A stretch of DNA of 64,000 bases from Ustilago trichophora (Eukaryota; Basidiomycota; Ustilaginomycetes; Ustilaginales; Ustilaginaceae), in contig OOIN01000004.1 of assembly GCA_900323505.1 (NCBI GenBank), positions 186,001 to 250,000 of the forward strand, given 5' to 3'. Below the pieces are notes generated by a model. It was not told where the DNA came from. It was given only the letters and a program-made list of their open reading frames with translations, and did not search any database. The position numbers were made by a program, and so were the translations under genes. Shown here piece by piece: positions 21,185 to 29,376 of the stretch; position 1 is the stretch's first letter; every line of letters begins with the position of its first letter.

Positions 21185-22504
21185 ATGTCGGCCGACCTCG
21201 TCACCGTCCTTGCAGAGGGCACTTTTGAAGAGCAGATTGTCGAAGCATCTGCCTTTATCTCTCGATCTCACGCCGAAGCTTCGCGCAACGATTTCATCAC
21301 TCGTTTCCAGCAGCTCGCTCTCGAGGCTGAACCCTCTTCTACCACCAACACCACCACCACCACCACCAGCGAGACAGACGCTGCCGCTGCTTCTAGCGTC
21401 GCTGACCCTGCCAAGATGCAAAAGACTGTCCAGCAGCTCGTTTCCGAAGTCAAATCCCTCGGTGAAGGATCCGATCGAGAACTCGAGGGAGTCTACAACC
21501 TCCTCGCTTCTCTCATCGCCTCTACCAACCAGCAGAACGAGTTGCTGCCCGTTTTGATCAGCGCCGTTTCCAAATTAGGCGCCACTACCAACGTAGCCAC
21601 CGAAAAGAACAACGTCAGGTATAGAATCCTTTCCAACCTTTTCAACTCTCTCGCTGCTTCTTCGCCACTGCGTCTGCAGATCTTTAACGCTTTGTTGAGC
21701 TTGGCTGCTGCCAACGATGATCTCGATTATCTCACTTCCAGCTTGAAGGCATTGCCTCAGTGGTTGGCGCAGTGGGACGTTTCGGAATCCGACAAAGCCG
21801 CTTGCCTCGAGTCGGTCGCAAAGGCTCTGGAAGGTGCAGAGAAGGAACACGGTCAAACTTCCAAAGCCTACCAATTTCTCCTTCTTCACCTCCGATACAT
21901 CTCGAACAATCCCGGTTCCTCTTCCACCAAAGACGCTGCTGAACGTACCGTAGCTGCCGCCCTTCGTCTGCCCAAGTTGTACGAATTCGAAGACCTCCTC
22001 CACATCCAGGCCGTACTCGATCTCAACCCATCTCCCATTTTTGAGCTTCTCAAAATTTTCGTCGGAGGATCCACTGCCGATTTCAACAAGTTCCTCTCCA
22101 ACAACCCCAACGAACTCTCCCGTCTTGGTCTCAACCAACAAGAGCTTTTGCACAAGATTCGTCTGCTTGATCTCGCAGATCTTTGCGCTCTCTCGGTTTC
22201 TAGCGATGTTGCGTACAGTTCGATTGCAAACACTTTGGAGGTGAGCCAAGATCAGGTTGAGGTTTGGGTTATCGATGTTATTCGTGCCGGTCTTGTTAGT
22301 GGTAAATTGAGCCAAGTTAAGGATGCATTCCGAGTTTACAAGTCGACTCATCGTCAGTTTGGAAAACAACAATGGCAGCAGTTGGAACTTCGTCTTGTAC
22401 AGTGGCAAACTAGCATTGACAACATTATCGACAGTATCGCTGCTACTAGGGGTGGAAAACTTGCTGATTCAGCTACAACGGCTGCTGTGGAACAGGTTGC
22501 TTAG
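21185..22504 (+). CDS. eIF3 subunit M
   Basis: A 439-residue PCI-domain protein matching eIF3m, a non-catalytic subunit of the translation initiation factor 3 complex in the cytoplasm. Residues 1-60 ([19 protein letters not shown]) and the helical repeats that follow fit the family. The C-terminal PCI/winged-helix part at about residues 300-400 includes [44 protein letters not shown] and [16 protein letters not shown] Thr-rich linker (residues 52-64) is an insertion relative to animals (human 374 residues). It is intronless. Third positions become richer in A/T toward the 3' end. CSN7 is another PCI family, but the overall pattern favours eIF3m. Confidence 0.88.
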   Translation: MSADLVTVLAEGTFEEQIVEASAFISRSHAEASRNDFITRFQQLALEAEPSSTTNTTTTTTSETDAAAASSVADPAKMQKTVQQLVSEVKSLGEGSDRELEGVYNLLASLIASTNQQNELLPVLISAVSKLGATTNVATEKNNVRYRILSNLFNSLAASSPLRLQIFNALLSLAAANDDLDYLTSSLKALPQWLAQWDVSESDKAACLESVAKALEGAEKEHGQTSKAYQFLLLHLRYISNNPGSSSTKDAAERTVAAALRLPKLYEFEDLLHIQAVLDLNPSPIFELLKIFVGGSTADFNKFLSNNPNELSRLGLNQQELLHKIRLLDLADLCALSVSSDVAYSSIANTLEVSQDQVEVWVIDVIRAGLVSGKLSQVKDAFRVYKSTHRQFGKQQWQQLELRLVQWQTSIDNIIDSIAATRGGKLADSATTAAVEQVA

Positions 22505-22989
22505 GCATATTTGGGTATGCAAATTGTTCCCCCCAAAAAAAAAAAAAACAAAACAAAACATAATGCCAACTGCAAAGGCAAAAAAACAAAAAAAGACTTG
22601 TTCTCTATTCTCGTCAAGAGCCAGGGAGAATGCGTTTTGTAAAATTGCCCCCCTCCCCTCACCGCTCACAACGATGACTTTTTGTTTCATTGTGATGTTT
22701 CTCTCTTTTGGGGTTTTTTTTTTTTTACACTTTTCTTTCACGCTCTTGTCAATAAAATGTATTCTTTCTTTCAACTTTGAGTGTGAAATGAAATGATGAC
22801 ATGGTTGTTTCGAGATCAAGAGATGGGTCGAGATGAATGCAAGATGCAAAATGGGGTATATTTGGTGTATGATGTGTGTGTGTGTGTGTGTATGCTGAGC
22901 ACACTGTGAGAGAGAAAATGATTACAAATGCAAGGAGAAGCCTAGACTCAGACAAGACTTAGAAGAAAAGCAATGCGCAAAAAAGTTCA
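22505..22989. other. convergent intergenic region
   Basis: A 485-bp stretch with A/T runs, a short (GT)n tract (about 22874-22891) and an AATAAA at 22751-22756 that suits eIF3m 3'-end formation. No gene is seen. Confidence 0.6.
22751..22756 (+). terminator. candidate poly(A) signal for eIF3m
   Basis: AATAAA about 247 nt after the stop codon, following T-rich sequence. A single hexamer match, so tentative. Confidence 0.35.
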
Positions 22990-24243
22990 TCACACGGGCA
23001 ACCTAGCCAGAGCCTCCTCAAAAGCAGCGTCCTCCTCCCACTCATCGTGTACATCTTCATCCATCATCATTGCCCCATCCCCCGCATCACCACCAACACC
23101 GTCATCACAATCGCCACCTTGCAGAGGAATCTGTTGCGCCTGTGACATGGACTCGATCCAAAGCTGTTCCAACTGTTCATCGTCTGCACCCCAATACGGA
23201 TCCATCACCTCCTCTTCTCCTGTGTGCTGATGCTCTTCGTCGTGTTGTTGTTTCGCCTCGTTCTCCAACCAGCTCAACTGATCAGGATCAATCCATCCGA
23301 TCTCCAAGTGCCCTTTCAACTCGTAAATCCGTTTCAACCTGGTATACTCTGCAATGATCTTGCGCCTTGTCAATTCGTTATCCTCCTCCCTCTCCCCCGC
23401 CCCTTCTTCACCTTCAAACAGCGGTGGCGAAGAAGGACTCGAGTCGAACTCTTCTTCTTCTTCAACATCCATCTCGTCCGAAAACAACCCCGAAGTAAAA
23501 CCATCTTTGCCCCTTCGAAAGGCATACACTTTCTTCTCCCGCTCGATGCTGCGCGAATGATCCATTGCCCTTTGACATCGTTCGAAGAACGACTGTCGAT
23601 AGGCAGAAGAGGAGGCACTGGACAGAGGTTGAGTCTTGTGCGTGCGTTTTCGGGATTCAGAGAGCGAGGTGGAGCCGGTGAGTGTAGACCGGCTGCGAGG
23701 ACGTGGACGAGGAGCGGATTGAGTGGCGGTTTGGGTAGTACCAGATTGACGAGCAAAGAATCGCGCTCGGGTGGCTTCGACTGCTGCGAGAGTTGATGCT
23801 GGATAAGGGTTGTCTGTGGGTGAAGAGAAGACTTGACGCGGGAGATATTGCGAAGGGGTGGATTCTGCTTGAGGCGTGCTGGGCTCGGCAGCGGGAGAGG
23901 GGTGGTGCGGGCCAAAGCCGTTTGTGTTTGTGTTTGGGGTCTGATGAGGGTACATTGTGTGGGTTGACATTGGCCATGGACATGAATGTGATGGAAGAGA
24001 TTCGGTGCTTTGTTGCGGGTGCTGATGCGGAGCTTGTGAGCTGGTTGTGGGGAAGAGGTTGGTAATGTGATGGTGGTGGTGGTGGTAAAGGTGCTGCTGC
24101 TGCGCAAATATGCCCGTCATACTAGCGTAATGGGGCTCTTCGACAGAAAAGGAGATTACGTTGACGCAGTAGTGCTGAGCATGATGGAGATGATGATGGT
24201 CAGGAGTGAATGAGCGAGTGGCCGACGCAAAAGAAGGGTCCAA
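22990..24243 (-). CDS. orphan protein, 417 residues
   Basis: I do not recognise this protein. The first half is His/Gln/Pro/Ser/Thr-rich and probably disordered. Around residues 180-235 it has basic patches (RPRPRSRS, ESRKRTHK) that could be nuclear signals. The C-terminal 180 residues are acidic, with DEMDVEEEEEFDSS followed by an apparently folded helical segment (TRRKIIAEYTRLKRIYELKGHLEIGWIDPDQLSWLE) and another around DEQLEQLWIESMSQAQ. Downstream ATGs exist (for example at about 24120), so the N-terminus is uncertain. It runs in tandem with the POF1-like gene upstream on the same strand (125-bp gap). Codon use matches neighbouring genes, which supports it being real. Confidence 0.65.
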   Translation of the reverse strand: MDPSFASATRSFTPDHHHLHHAQHYCVNVISFSVEEPHYASMTGIFAQQQHLYHHHHHHITNLFPTTSSQAPHQHPQQSTESLPSHSCPWPMSTHTMYPHQTPNTNTNGFGPHHPSPAAEPSTPQAESTPSQYLPRQVFSSPTDNPYPASTLAAVEATRARFFARQSGTTQTATQSAPRPRPRSRSTLTGSTSLSESRKRTHKTQPLSSASSSAYRQSFFERCQRAMDHSRSIEREKKVYAFRRGKDGFTSGLFSDEMDVEEEEEFDSSPSSPPLFEGEEGAGEREEDNELTRRKIIAEYTRLKRIYELKGHLEIGWIDPDQLSWLENEAKQQHDEEHQHTGEEEVMDPYWGADDEQLEQLWIESMSQAQQIPLQGGDCDDGVGGDAGDGAMMMDEDVHDEWEEDAAFEEALARLPV

Positions 24244-24368
24244 GCGAAGAGCGCTTCCCTGTCATTTACGCGCAAAGTGGAGAATGCGCACAGGAAAACG
24301 CGTCGGTGACTTTTCTATCAAATGAAAACAATCTAACAAAATTCCCACCATTTCTTCCCCCATCATTA

Positions 24369-25394
24369 TCAACCTCTTGAATCTTGATAAACGCCAGACT
24401 CGACCAGATACTCTACCAAGGATGGCGGCACCAACTGCCTCAACTCTATCTGCTTCTCCTCCTTGCCCATACTGGTGTCCTTGAGCAAAGTGCGAATATT
24501 AGTGGAGCTGAGCTTGGCTTGATCTGGATCGATATCGAGCATCCCCACACTACCCTGTTCCACCCAAGGGCTGACATTCTCGGACTCCAGCAGATTATCT
24601 TCTTCCCTCCTCGCTTGCTCCTTCGTAATTCCAGACTCCACTCGAGACTGTGCACTGATGAGCTGCGGGTAGGAAGAAGGATCCCTACGAGCACATACAA
24701 ACGTCGTCCTCTCCTGTTCGAAGAACTGCCGACACTGCTTTTGGAACTCTTCCACCGATGGATAGTATTTCAGCTGGAAAACGCGATAGAGGGTGTCGAA
24801 TCCTACTACCCAGTGTAATCTCGCTGCTGTTAGAGGTGCTCCTTGTGGTGATGATTGCTGCTTGAGCAAGTCCCATGTGAGTGTGGATTTGGCAAAGATG
24901 AGCGGTTTATCTACCAACCCAACGGCCACATTTGCAGGGTGACCGGAGGAGGACTGGATGCGCTCAACATCTTTAGCCATTAAGGTCATCATCTCTATGC
25001 GTTGAGTGAGGGACGCATCCCCAGGTTTACCGGCGCCTTTATCTGCATTTTGGGTGGAGAAGAGGAGGAGATGACCATCATATGCTCGTTTTGGTGGGGC
25101 GAGGATTGGGTCAGAGAGGAGTAGGGCGAGATGGGCTCGAGAGGGTGGGTTGAAGGACGAATCTAGGACTGCAATGTCAATTTGAGAGTCAGAAGGGGTG
25201 GAGGAGGCAGAGGAGGGGGCGAAAGGCCAACTAGGAACAGTAGAGTACACAAGGCGAACTCCGGAACTGCTGCTACTGGTGGCGGCAGAGGCGGAACGTG
25301 CGATCTTGCTCGCGAGAGTCATATTTGATTGCAGATCCTCTGCACTCGGTTCTGTCAGATAGGAGGAGGAGGTGGTGATGTTGGTGGTGGCCAT
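24369..25394 (-). CDS. POF1-like nicotinamide mononucleotide adenylyltransferase
   Basis: A 341-residue nucleotidyltransferase-fold protein of the fungal Pof1 group, which transfers AMP from ATP to NMN in NAD salvage. The HxGH-type phosphate-binding loop appears as DSSFNPPSRAHLA (residues 78-90), retaining the final His. The second family motif, SSTxxR, is at LSSTNIR (295-301). Between them, LLLFSTQNADKG, LTQRIEMM and VGLVDKPLIFAKS suit the group. The first 70 residues are Ser/Thr-rich and divergent. It is intronless and shares a 290-bp head-to-head promoter with epsilon-COP. Assignment to POF1 rather than NMA1/NMA2 rests on length and the NPPSRAHLA style of the loop. Confidence 0.8.
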   Translation of the reverse strand: MATTNITTSSSYLTEPSAEDLQSNMTLASKIARSASAATSSSSSGVRLVYSTVPSWPFAPSSASSTPSDSQIDIAVLDSSFNPPSRAHLALLLSDPILAPPKRAYDGHLLLFSTQNADKGAGKPGDASLTQRIEMMTLMAKDVERIQSSSGHPANVAVGLVDKPLIFAKSTLTWDLLKQQSSPQGAPLTAARLHWVVGFDTLYRVFQLKYYPSVEEFQKQCRQFFEQERTTFVCARRDPSSYPQLISAQSRVESGITKEQARREEDNLLESENVSPWVEQGSVGMLDIDPDQAKLSSTNIRTLLKDTSMGKEEKQIELRQLVPPSLVEYLVESGVYQDSRG

Positions 25395-25442
25395 TGTTCT
25401 GGTATCGAGGTGTGGTCTCTACAGAGGGGAATGAGCAAAGTG

Positions 25443-25452
25443 TACTGTACTG
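25443..25452. repeat. TACTGTACTG pentamer pair in a divergent promoter
   Basis: Two TACTG units lie 48 bp upstream of the POF1-like start, in the 290-bp region shared with epsilon-COP. This is one of the dispersed set described in the findings. Confidence 0.8.
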
Positions 25453-25684
25453 CAAGTTCGAAGAGGTTGATGTTGGTGTGGAGGTTGGACAGCCTCAATT
25501 ATCGCACGAGACAGCTCTTGCCGAGAGGCCACGCTGTTCGACTGTGTCATCCAACGCGCCCATTTGGTTGGAACCGTGCGCAGACATTCAGAACACAGAC
25601 ACAACACTTGACACGCAACACTTTCTTCTTCTTCGAAACCACCACATACACCATCTTCACCCTTCTTTGTCATTGTATTTCAAG

Positions 25685-26650
25685 ATGGAATCAACAGTCT
25701 TTCAAGTACAATCCCTCTTCTACCAAGGCGCCTATCAGGGCTGCATCGATCTTGCTCTCTCTTCCACTTCCAATGCACGATCTTCGGACCCTTCTACCGT
25801 CTCCACTTTGCTCTATGCCGCACGATCGCATTTGGCACGTTCCCCGTCCGACCCAGCATCCGCTCTCTCTCTCCTCTCCTCCCTCCCCTCCTCCGAACCA
25901 CACGTACAAGCCATCCAGTCTTTAGCCCGCTTCATCGCCGCCCTTCAACAGTCCAACTCCGACGCAACCTCGGCAGAGCTCATCAACCTCACCGAGCTTC
26001 TCGACTACGCCGTCGTGGGCGAAGATAAAGGCCAAACCATTCGCTGTGCCGCTGCCACCGCTCTCTTCCTCGATGGTGACGCTGAAGAGGCGCTCAACAC
26101 TCTCTCTGTAAATGGTGCGGGCGGAAGCAAGGAGATCGAGTGTGTAGCTTTGGGCGTACACATCTTGCTCTCCATTCACCGATTGGATCTGGCCGAGAAG
26201 GAGTACCTCGCAGCTCGAACTTGGGCGGATGACTCGTTGCTCATTCAACTGATCGAAGCTTGGATCGGCTTGGCCAAGGGTGGACGGTCGACGCAGCAGG
26301 CCTTCTATGTTTACGATGAACTGGCACAGAATCCGAGCGCGGCGGGGACGGTGAATGCGGTCCCTTCGCTCATCGGTAAGGCGACGGCACTGGCGGCAAA
26401 TGGGGATTGGGCAGGAGCAAATAAGCAGCTCGACGAAGCCCTCAGATTGGACAGCAGCAACGCCGAGACCCTCGCAAATAAAGCCGTCGTCGAAGCGCAC
26501 ATTGAAGGATCCTCAGCATCAGAGACTTACCTACAGCAGCTCAAACAGGTCAATGCAGGACACCCATTGTTGAAGGAGTACCAGGCTCTCGAAAAGGCAT
26601 TTGGCGAATCCGCCAGCTCGTTCCGTCTTGGAGCTACCGTCGAGGCATAA
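25685..26650 (+). CDS. SEC28: coatomer subunit epsilon
   Basis: A 321-residue TPR-like protein matching epsilon-COP, which stabilises alpha-COP in the COPI coat for Golgi-to-ER traffic. Recognisable segments are LFYQGAYQGCIDLA near the N-terminus, the helical repeats through residue 230, and the C-terminal block AFYVYDELAQNP...LIGKATALAANGDWAGANKQLDEALRLDSSN with its TPR consensus. Length is close to the family norm (about 300). The frame stays open about 97 codons upstream of this ATG, but that stretch has no family resemblance and overlaps the promoter of the divergent gene. The start MESTVFQVQSLFYQG is therefore preferred. It is intronless. Confidence 0.9.
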   Translation: MESTVFQVQSLFYQGAYQGCIDLALSSTSNARSSDPSTVSTLLYAARSHLARSPSDPASALSLLSSLPSSEPHVQAIQSLARFIAALQQSNSDATSAELINLTELLDYAVVGEDKGQTIRCAAATALFLDGDAEEALNTLSVNGAGGSKEIECVALGVHILLSIHRLDLAEKEYLAARTWADDSLLIQLIEAWIGLAKGGRSTQQAFYVYDELAQNPSAAGTVNAVPSLIGKATALAANGDWAGANKQLDEALRLDSSNAETLANKAVVEAHIEGSSASETYLQQLKQVNAGHPLLKEYQALEKAFGESASSFRLGATVEA

Positions 26651-27059
26651 TGTTGCAGCAATTCAAACCTGAGCGGGACGGACCTAAGAGGTGTAGTGCA
26701 AGAATGATAAAGACGATGGCTCGAGTTATCCAATAGGTTATGAGCCCAATATCTCGGCGATGCGCCAAGTCTAGTCTGCTGCCCAGCATCCTCTGTATCT
26801 TTGTCTCGAGTTTGATCTATTCTTCCGTGTTTGAAGCGGTCTTTTCTTACAACACATATCTTTGTACATTACTTTCGTCACACTTATACAATTTTAGGTC
26901 ACTGTTCCCCCTTTTACGAACAGTCAAAGGCAAAGACTTGGAAAATGTGCAGATTGACAAAGCCAAGGTGGGAAAAGTACAAATACAACAATGTGACGTC
27001 TTGTGTGGCCGAACGGAAATGAAACTGAAGGAGGAAAGCTTGACGACGTTGAGGGGTGA
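26651..27059. other. convergent intergenic region
   Basis: A 409-bp stretch, more AT-rich than flanking coding sequence, with only short frames. No gene is seen. Confidence 0.6.
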
Positions 27060-28850
27060 TCATCGTCTAGCGTTGGCAGATGTACGAGGGTTACCATGAC
27101 CATTTGTCGAGGTGACGGCGGAAACTGACAGAGCAGGTGAACCCATCTCGACGTCGCTGATTGGAGTCGCGTCTCCCGGCAGACCCGACCCGATCTCGCC
27201 TGTTAGAAAAGTTCTGTTACGAACACTTCTCCTCGCCGCCACATGATGCGCATGATCGTCTTCATCTTCCTCCATCTCGTCGTCTTGGTCAAGATGCAAA
27301 TCGACCAGAACCGGTTTCGCCGCGCGTGAAGCGAAAAATGTCCTCTTTGCCCTACCTTTTCCCTTTGCCACCCCGACACCGTTCTGATTGATGTATTTGA
27401 GCCCCAAATCATGCTCAAACGGTCTCAGCGGATCCATAATCCCCGGCCGCCTCCTTCCATTCGAAGCCGCACTCGACCTCCTACTCGTCGCCATAGCCCA
27501 TGCAGACTCCAACCCTTCGCCTTCCTCACCTCCTTCTTCATCTCCAGACAACTCATCATCCCAGCGTTGCACGTGCGAATCGCGCAAACGCTGCGAAATC
27601 CTCTCGTCCAAATCCGAATCTTCCCCATCCGACGCCTCGACATCGGCAGGGTTGAGCGTGGTTCGTGGCGTTTCCTGCATCTGGACTCCCGGGGCGGAGG
27701 GGAGATTGCGTAGATTGTCAATGATCTTGGTACGGAGATTGTCGAGATACTCGCGAGTGTTGAGATTGTCCATCGAGGTGGGGGGAACTTCGAGCTTGTA
27801 TTCGGGGCCAAAGTATTGGATGTAATCGTTGAAGGGGAGATCTTCGTCGAGTTTTTGACCGACTAGAAGACCGGTTTCGTAGGTCCAGGTGCGGGCGACG
27901 TTGCGAACGGTGTATCCTCCTCCACCAAGGGTGATGAGGGGGACATCAAAGGTCTGCATGAATGCGACACAGTCGGCATGGCCGCGCATCGAGAGGTTGA
28001 AACAACCCAATTTGTCACCAGCGAGCGAATCAGCACCGCACTGCAGCACGACTGCACCGGGACGATACCATTCCATGATATGCGAAATGACCGGTCGGAA
28101 GATATTGCCAAACTCGAGATCGCCCACACCATCGCGGAGGGGAACGTTGACGCAGTAGTTTTTGCCCTTCTTCATGCCGATATCGCGCACGTCGCCTGTA
28201 CCGGGGAAGAAGTCGCCAAACTTGTGGAAGCTCGCCGTCATGACGCGGTCGGTTGTATAGAATGCCTCTTCGACACCGTCTCCATGATGAATGTCAATAT
28301 CAATGTAAAGCACACGAAGATGAACTCGCAATAGTTCGAGAATGGCCAGCACGATGTCGTTGACGTAGCAGAATCCACTGGCCTCTCGCTTTTTTGCGTG
28401 ATGCAAGCCACCAGCCCAGTTGATGGCGACATCCGACTCTCCAGAATTGAGTCGGGCGGCAGCAGCAATAGATCCACCCGCCGAGATGGAGCAGAACTCG
28501 TAGAGACCGTCGAAAGCGGGACAATCCTCACCGATGAGGTAGCGCGTGCCTTCGTTGGTGAGCTCGTGCACGGACTCGGGTGTGACGCGGTGGAGGAAAT
28601 CGACATACTCGTCGGTGTGAAAGCGGGTCATCTGATCGCGTGTAGCACGCTTGGGTCGAAGGATGTCCATCTTCTTGTGTAGGCCATAGTTGGTGACGAG
28701 GTTGTGTGTCATGCGCATGCGATGCGGCTTCATGGGATGGCCGAGACCGTAGCTGAAATTGCCGACATCGTGGTCGTAATAGTAGGCCACCCTCTTGCGA
28801 GGGGTACGAAAGACGGGTGCTGGCTCCATTGCAGCTGAAGTAGCAATCAA
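27060..28850 (-). CDS. class I histone deacetylase (RPD3/HDAC1 type)
   Basis: A 596-residue zinc-dependent deacetylase of the Rpd3 class, which removes acetyl groups from histone tails within Sin3-type complexes. The catalytic core spans about residues 18-390. Active-site features are present: the His pair at 150-151 (GGLHHAKK), zinc ligands D186 and H188 ([11 protein letters not shown]), a third Asp at 274 (CGADSL) and the catalytic Tyr at 313 (GGGGYTVRN). The last 200 residues are acidic then basic low complexity and make it longer than yeast Rpd3 (433). Either residue 1 or Met8 (MEPAPVF) may be the start. It is intronless. Ustilago maydis has a characterised Rpd3-type enzyme named Hda1; equivalence is plausible but not shown. 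Confidence 0.95.
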   Translation of the reverse strand: MIATSAAMEPAPVFRTPRKRVAYYYDHDVGNFSYGLGHPMKPHRMRMTHNLVTNYGLHKKMDILRPKRATRDQMTRFHTDEYVDFLHRVTPESVHELTNEGTRYLIGEDCPAFDGLYEFCSISAGGSIAAAARLNSGESDVAINWAGGLHHAKKREASGFCYVNDIVLAILELLRVHLRVLYIDIDIHHGDGVEEAFYTTDRVMTASFHKFGDFFPGTGDVRDIGMKKGKNYCVNVPLRDGVGDLEFGNIFRPVISHIMEWYRPGAVVLQCGADSLAGDKLGCFNLSMRGHADCVAFMQTFDVPLITLGGGGYTVRNVARTWTYETGLLVGQKLDEDLPFNDYIQYFGPEYKLEVPPTSMDNLNTREYLDNLRTKIIDNLRNLPSAPGVQMQETPRTTLNPADVEASDGEDSDLDERISQRLRDSHVQRWDDELSGDEEGGEEGEGLESAWAMATSRRSSAASNGRRRPGIMDPLRPFEHDLGLKYINQNGVGVAKGKGRAKRTFFASRAAKPVLVDLHLDQDDEMEEDEDDHAHHVAARRSVRNRTFLTGEIGSGLPGDATPISDVEMGSPALSVSAVTSTNGHGNPRTSANARR

Positions 28851-29376
28851 AACAGCGCCTGTCCCAAGCTGAGCTGAGTCGATTGATGCGAGCAGTACTT
28901 GGCGAACAGCGGCGGATGGAGCTTCGAGGGGTCAGCCAGCAGAGCCGCGATCGGAGCACTTGCAAGTAGCTGTTGCCCAAAGCTTTTCGTTGATGCTCTA
29001 TTGATCGGTGAGAGTGGGGATGGATGTCAAGTGGTGAATACTGAGTGTGGTGGATGGTGGTATAAGAGAAAGGACCCTTGTTGTGAATGCTTCTGGGCAA
29101 CCATGGGTATGGATGAGATCGGACCCGACTTGGGTTGTGACACTCTTCCGCTTCGACTTTGCTTCAGCTTTGCGCTTCAGCTTTCAAGTATGCGCTTGGC
29201 TTTCTCACTGTTTAATCGCGATTCGACGCGTTGTTTGAGATGCCCGATTTCAAGTAATGATTTCCGGCTGTGTTGGAATGTTGAAAAGATCAAGTTGGAC
29301 TCCACGTTCAACCACATATCCTTTCATCCTCGTCACACCCGTTGCTCACTGTCATTTGCAGTTCGACATCCTCACA
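28851..29376. other. divergent intergenic region, HDAC / ELYS-like
   Basis: A 526-bp region between two starts. An in-frame ATG at 29257 would add 40 residues to the downstream protein, but that sequence looks like leader. No separate gene is seen. Confidence 0.6.
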
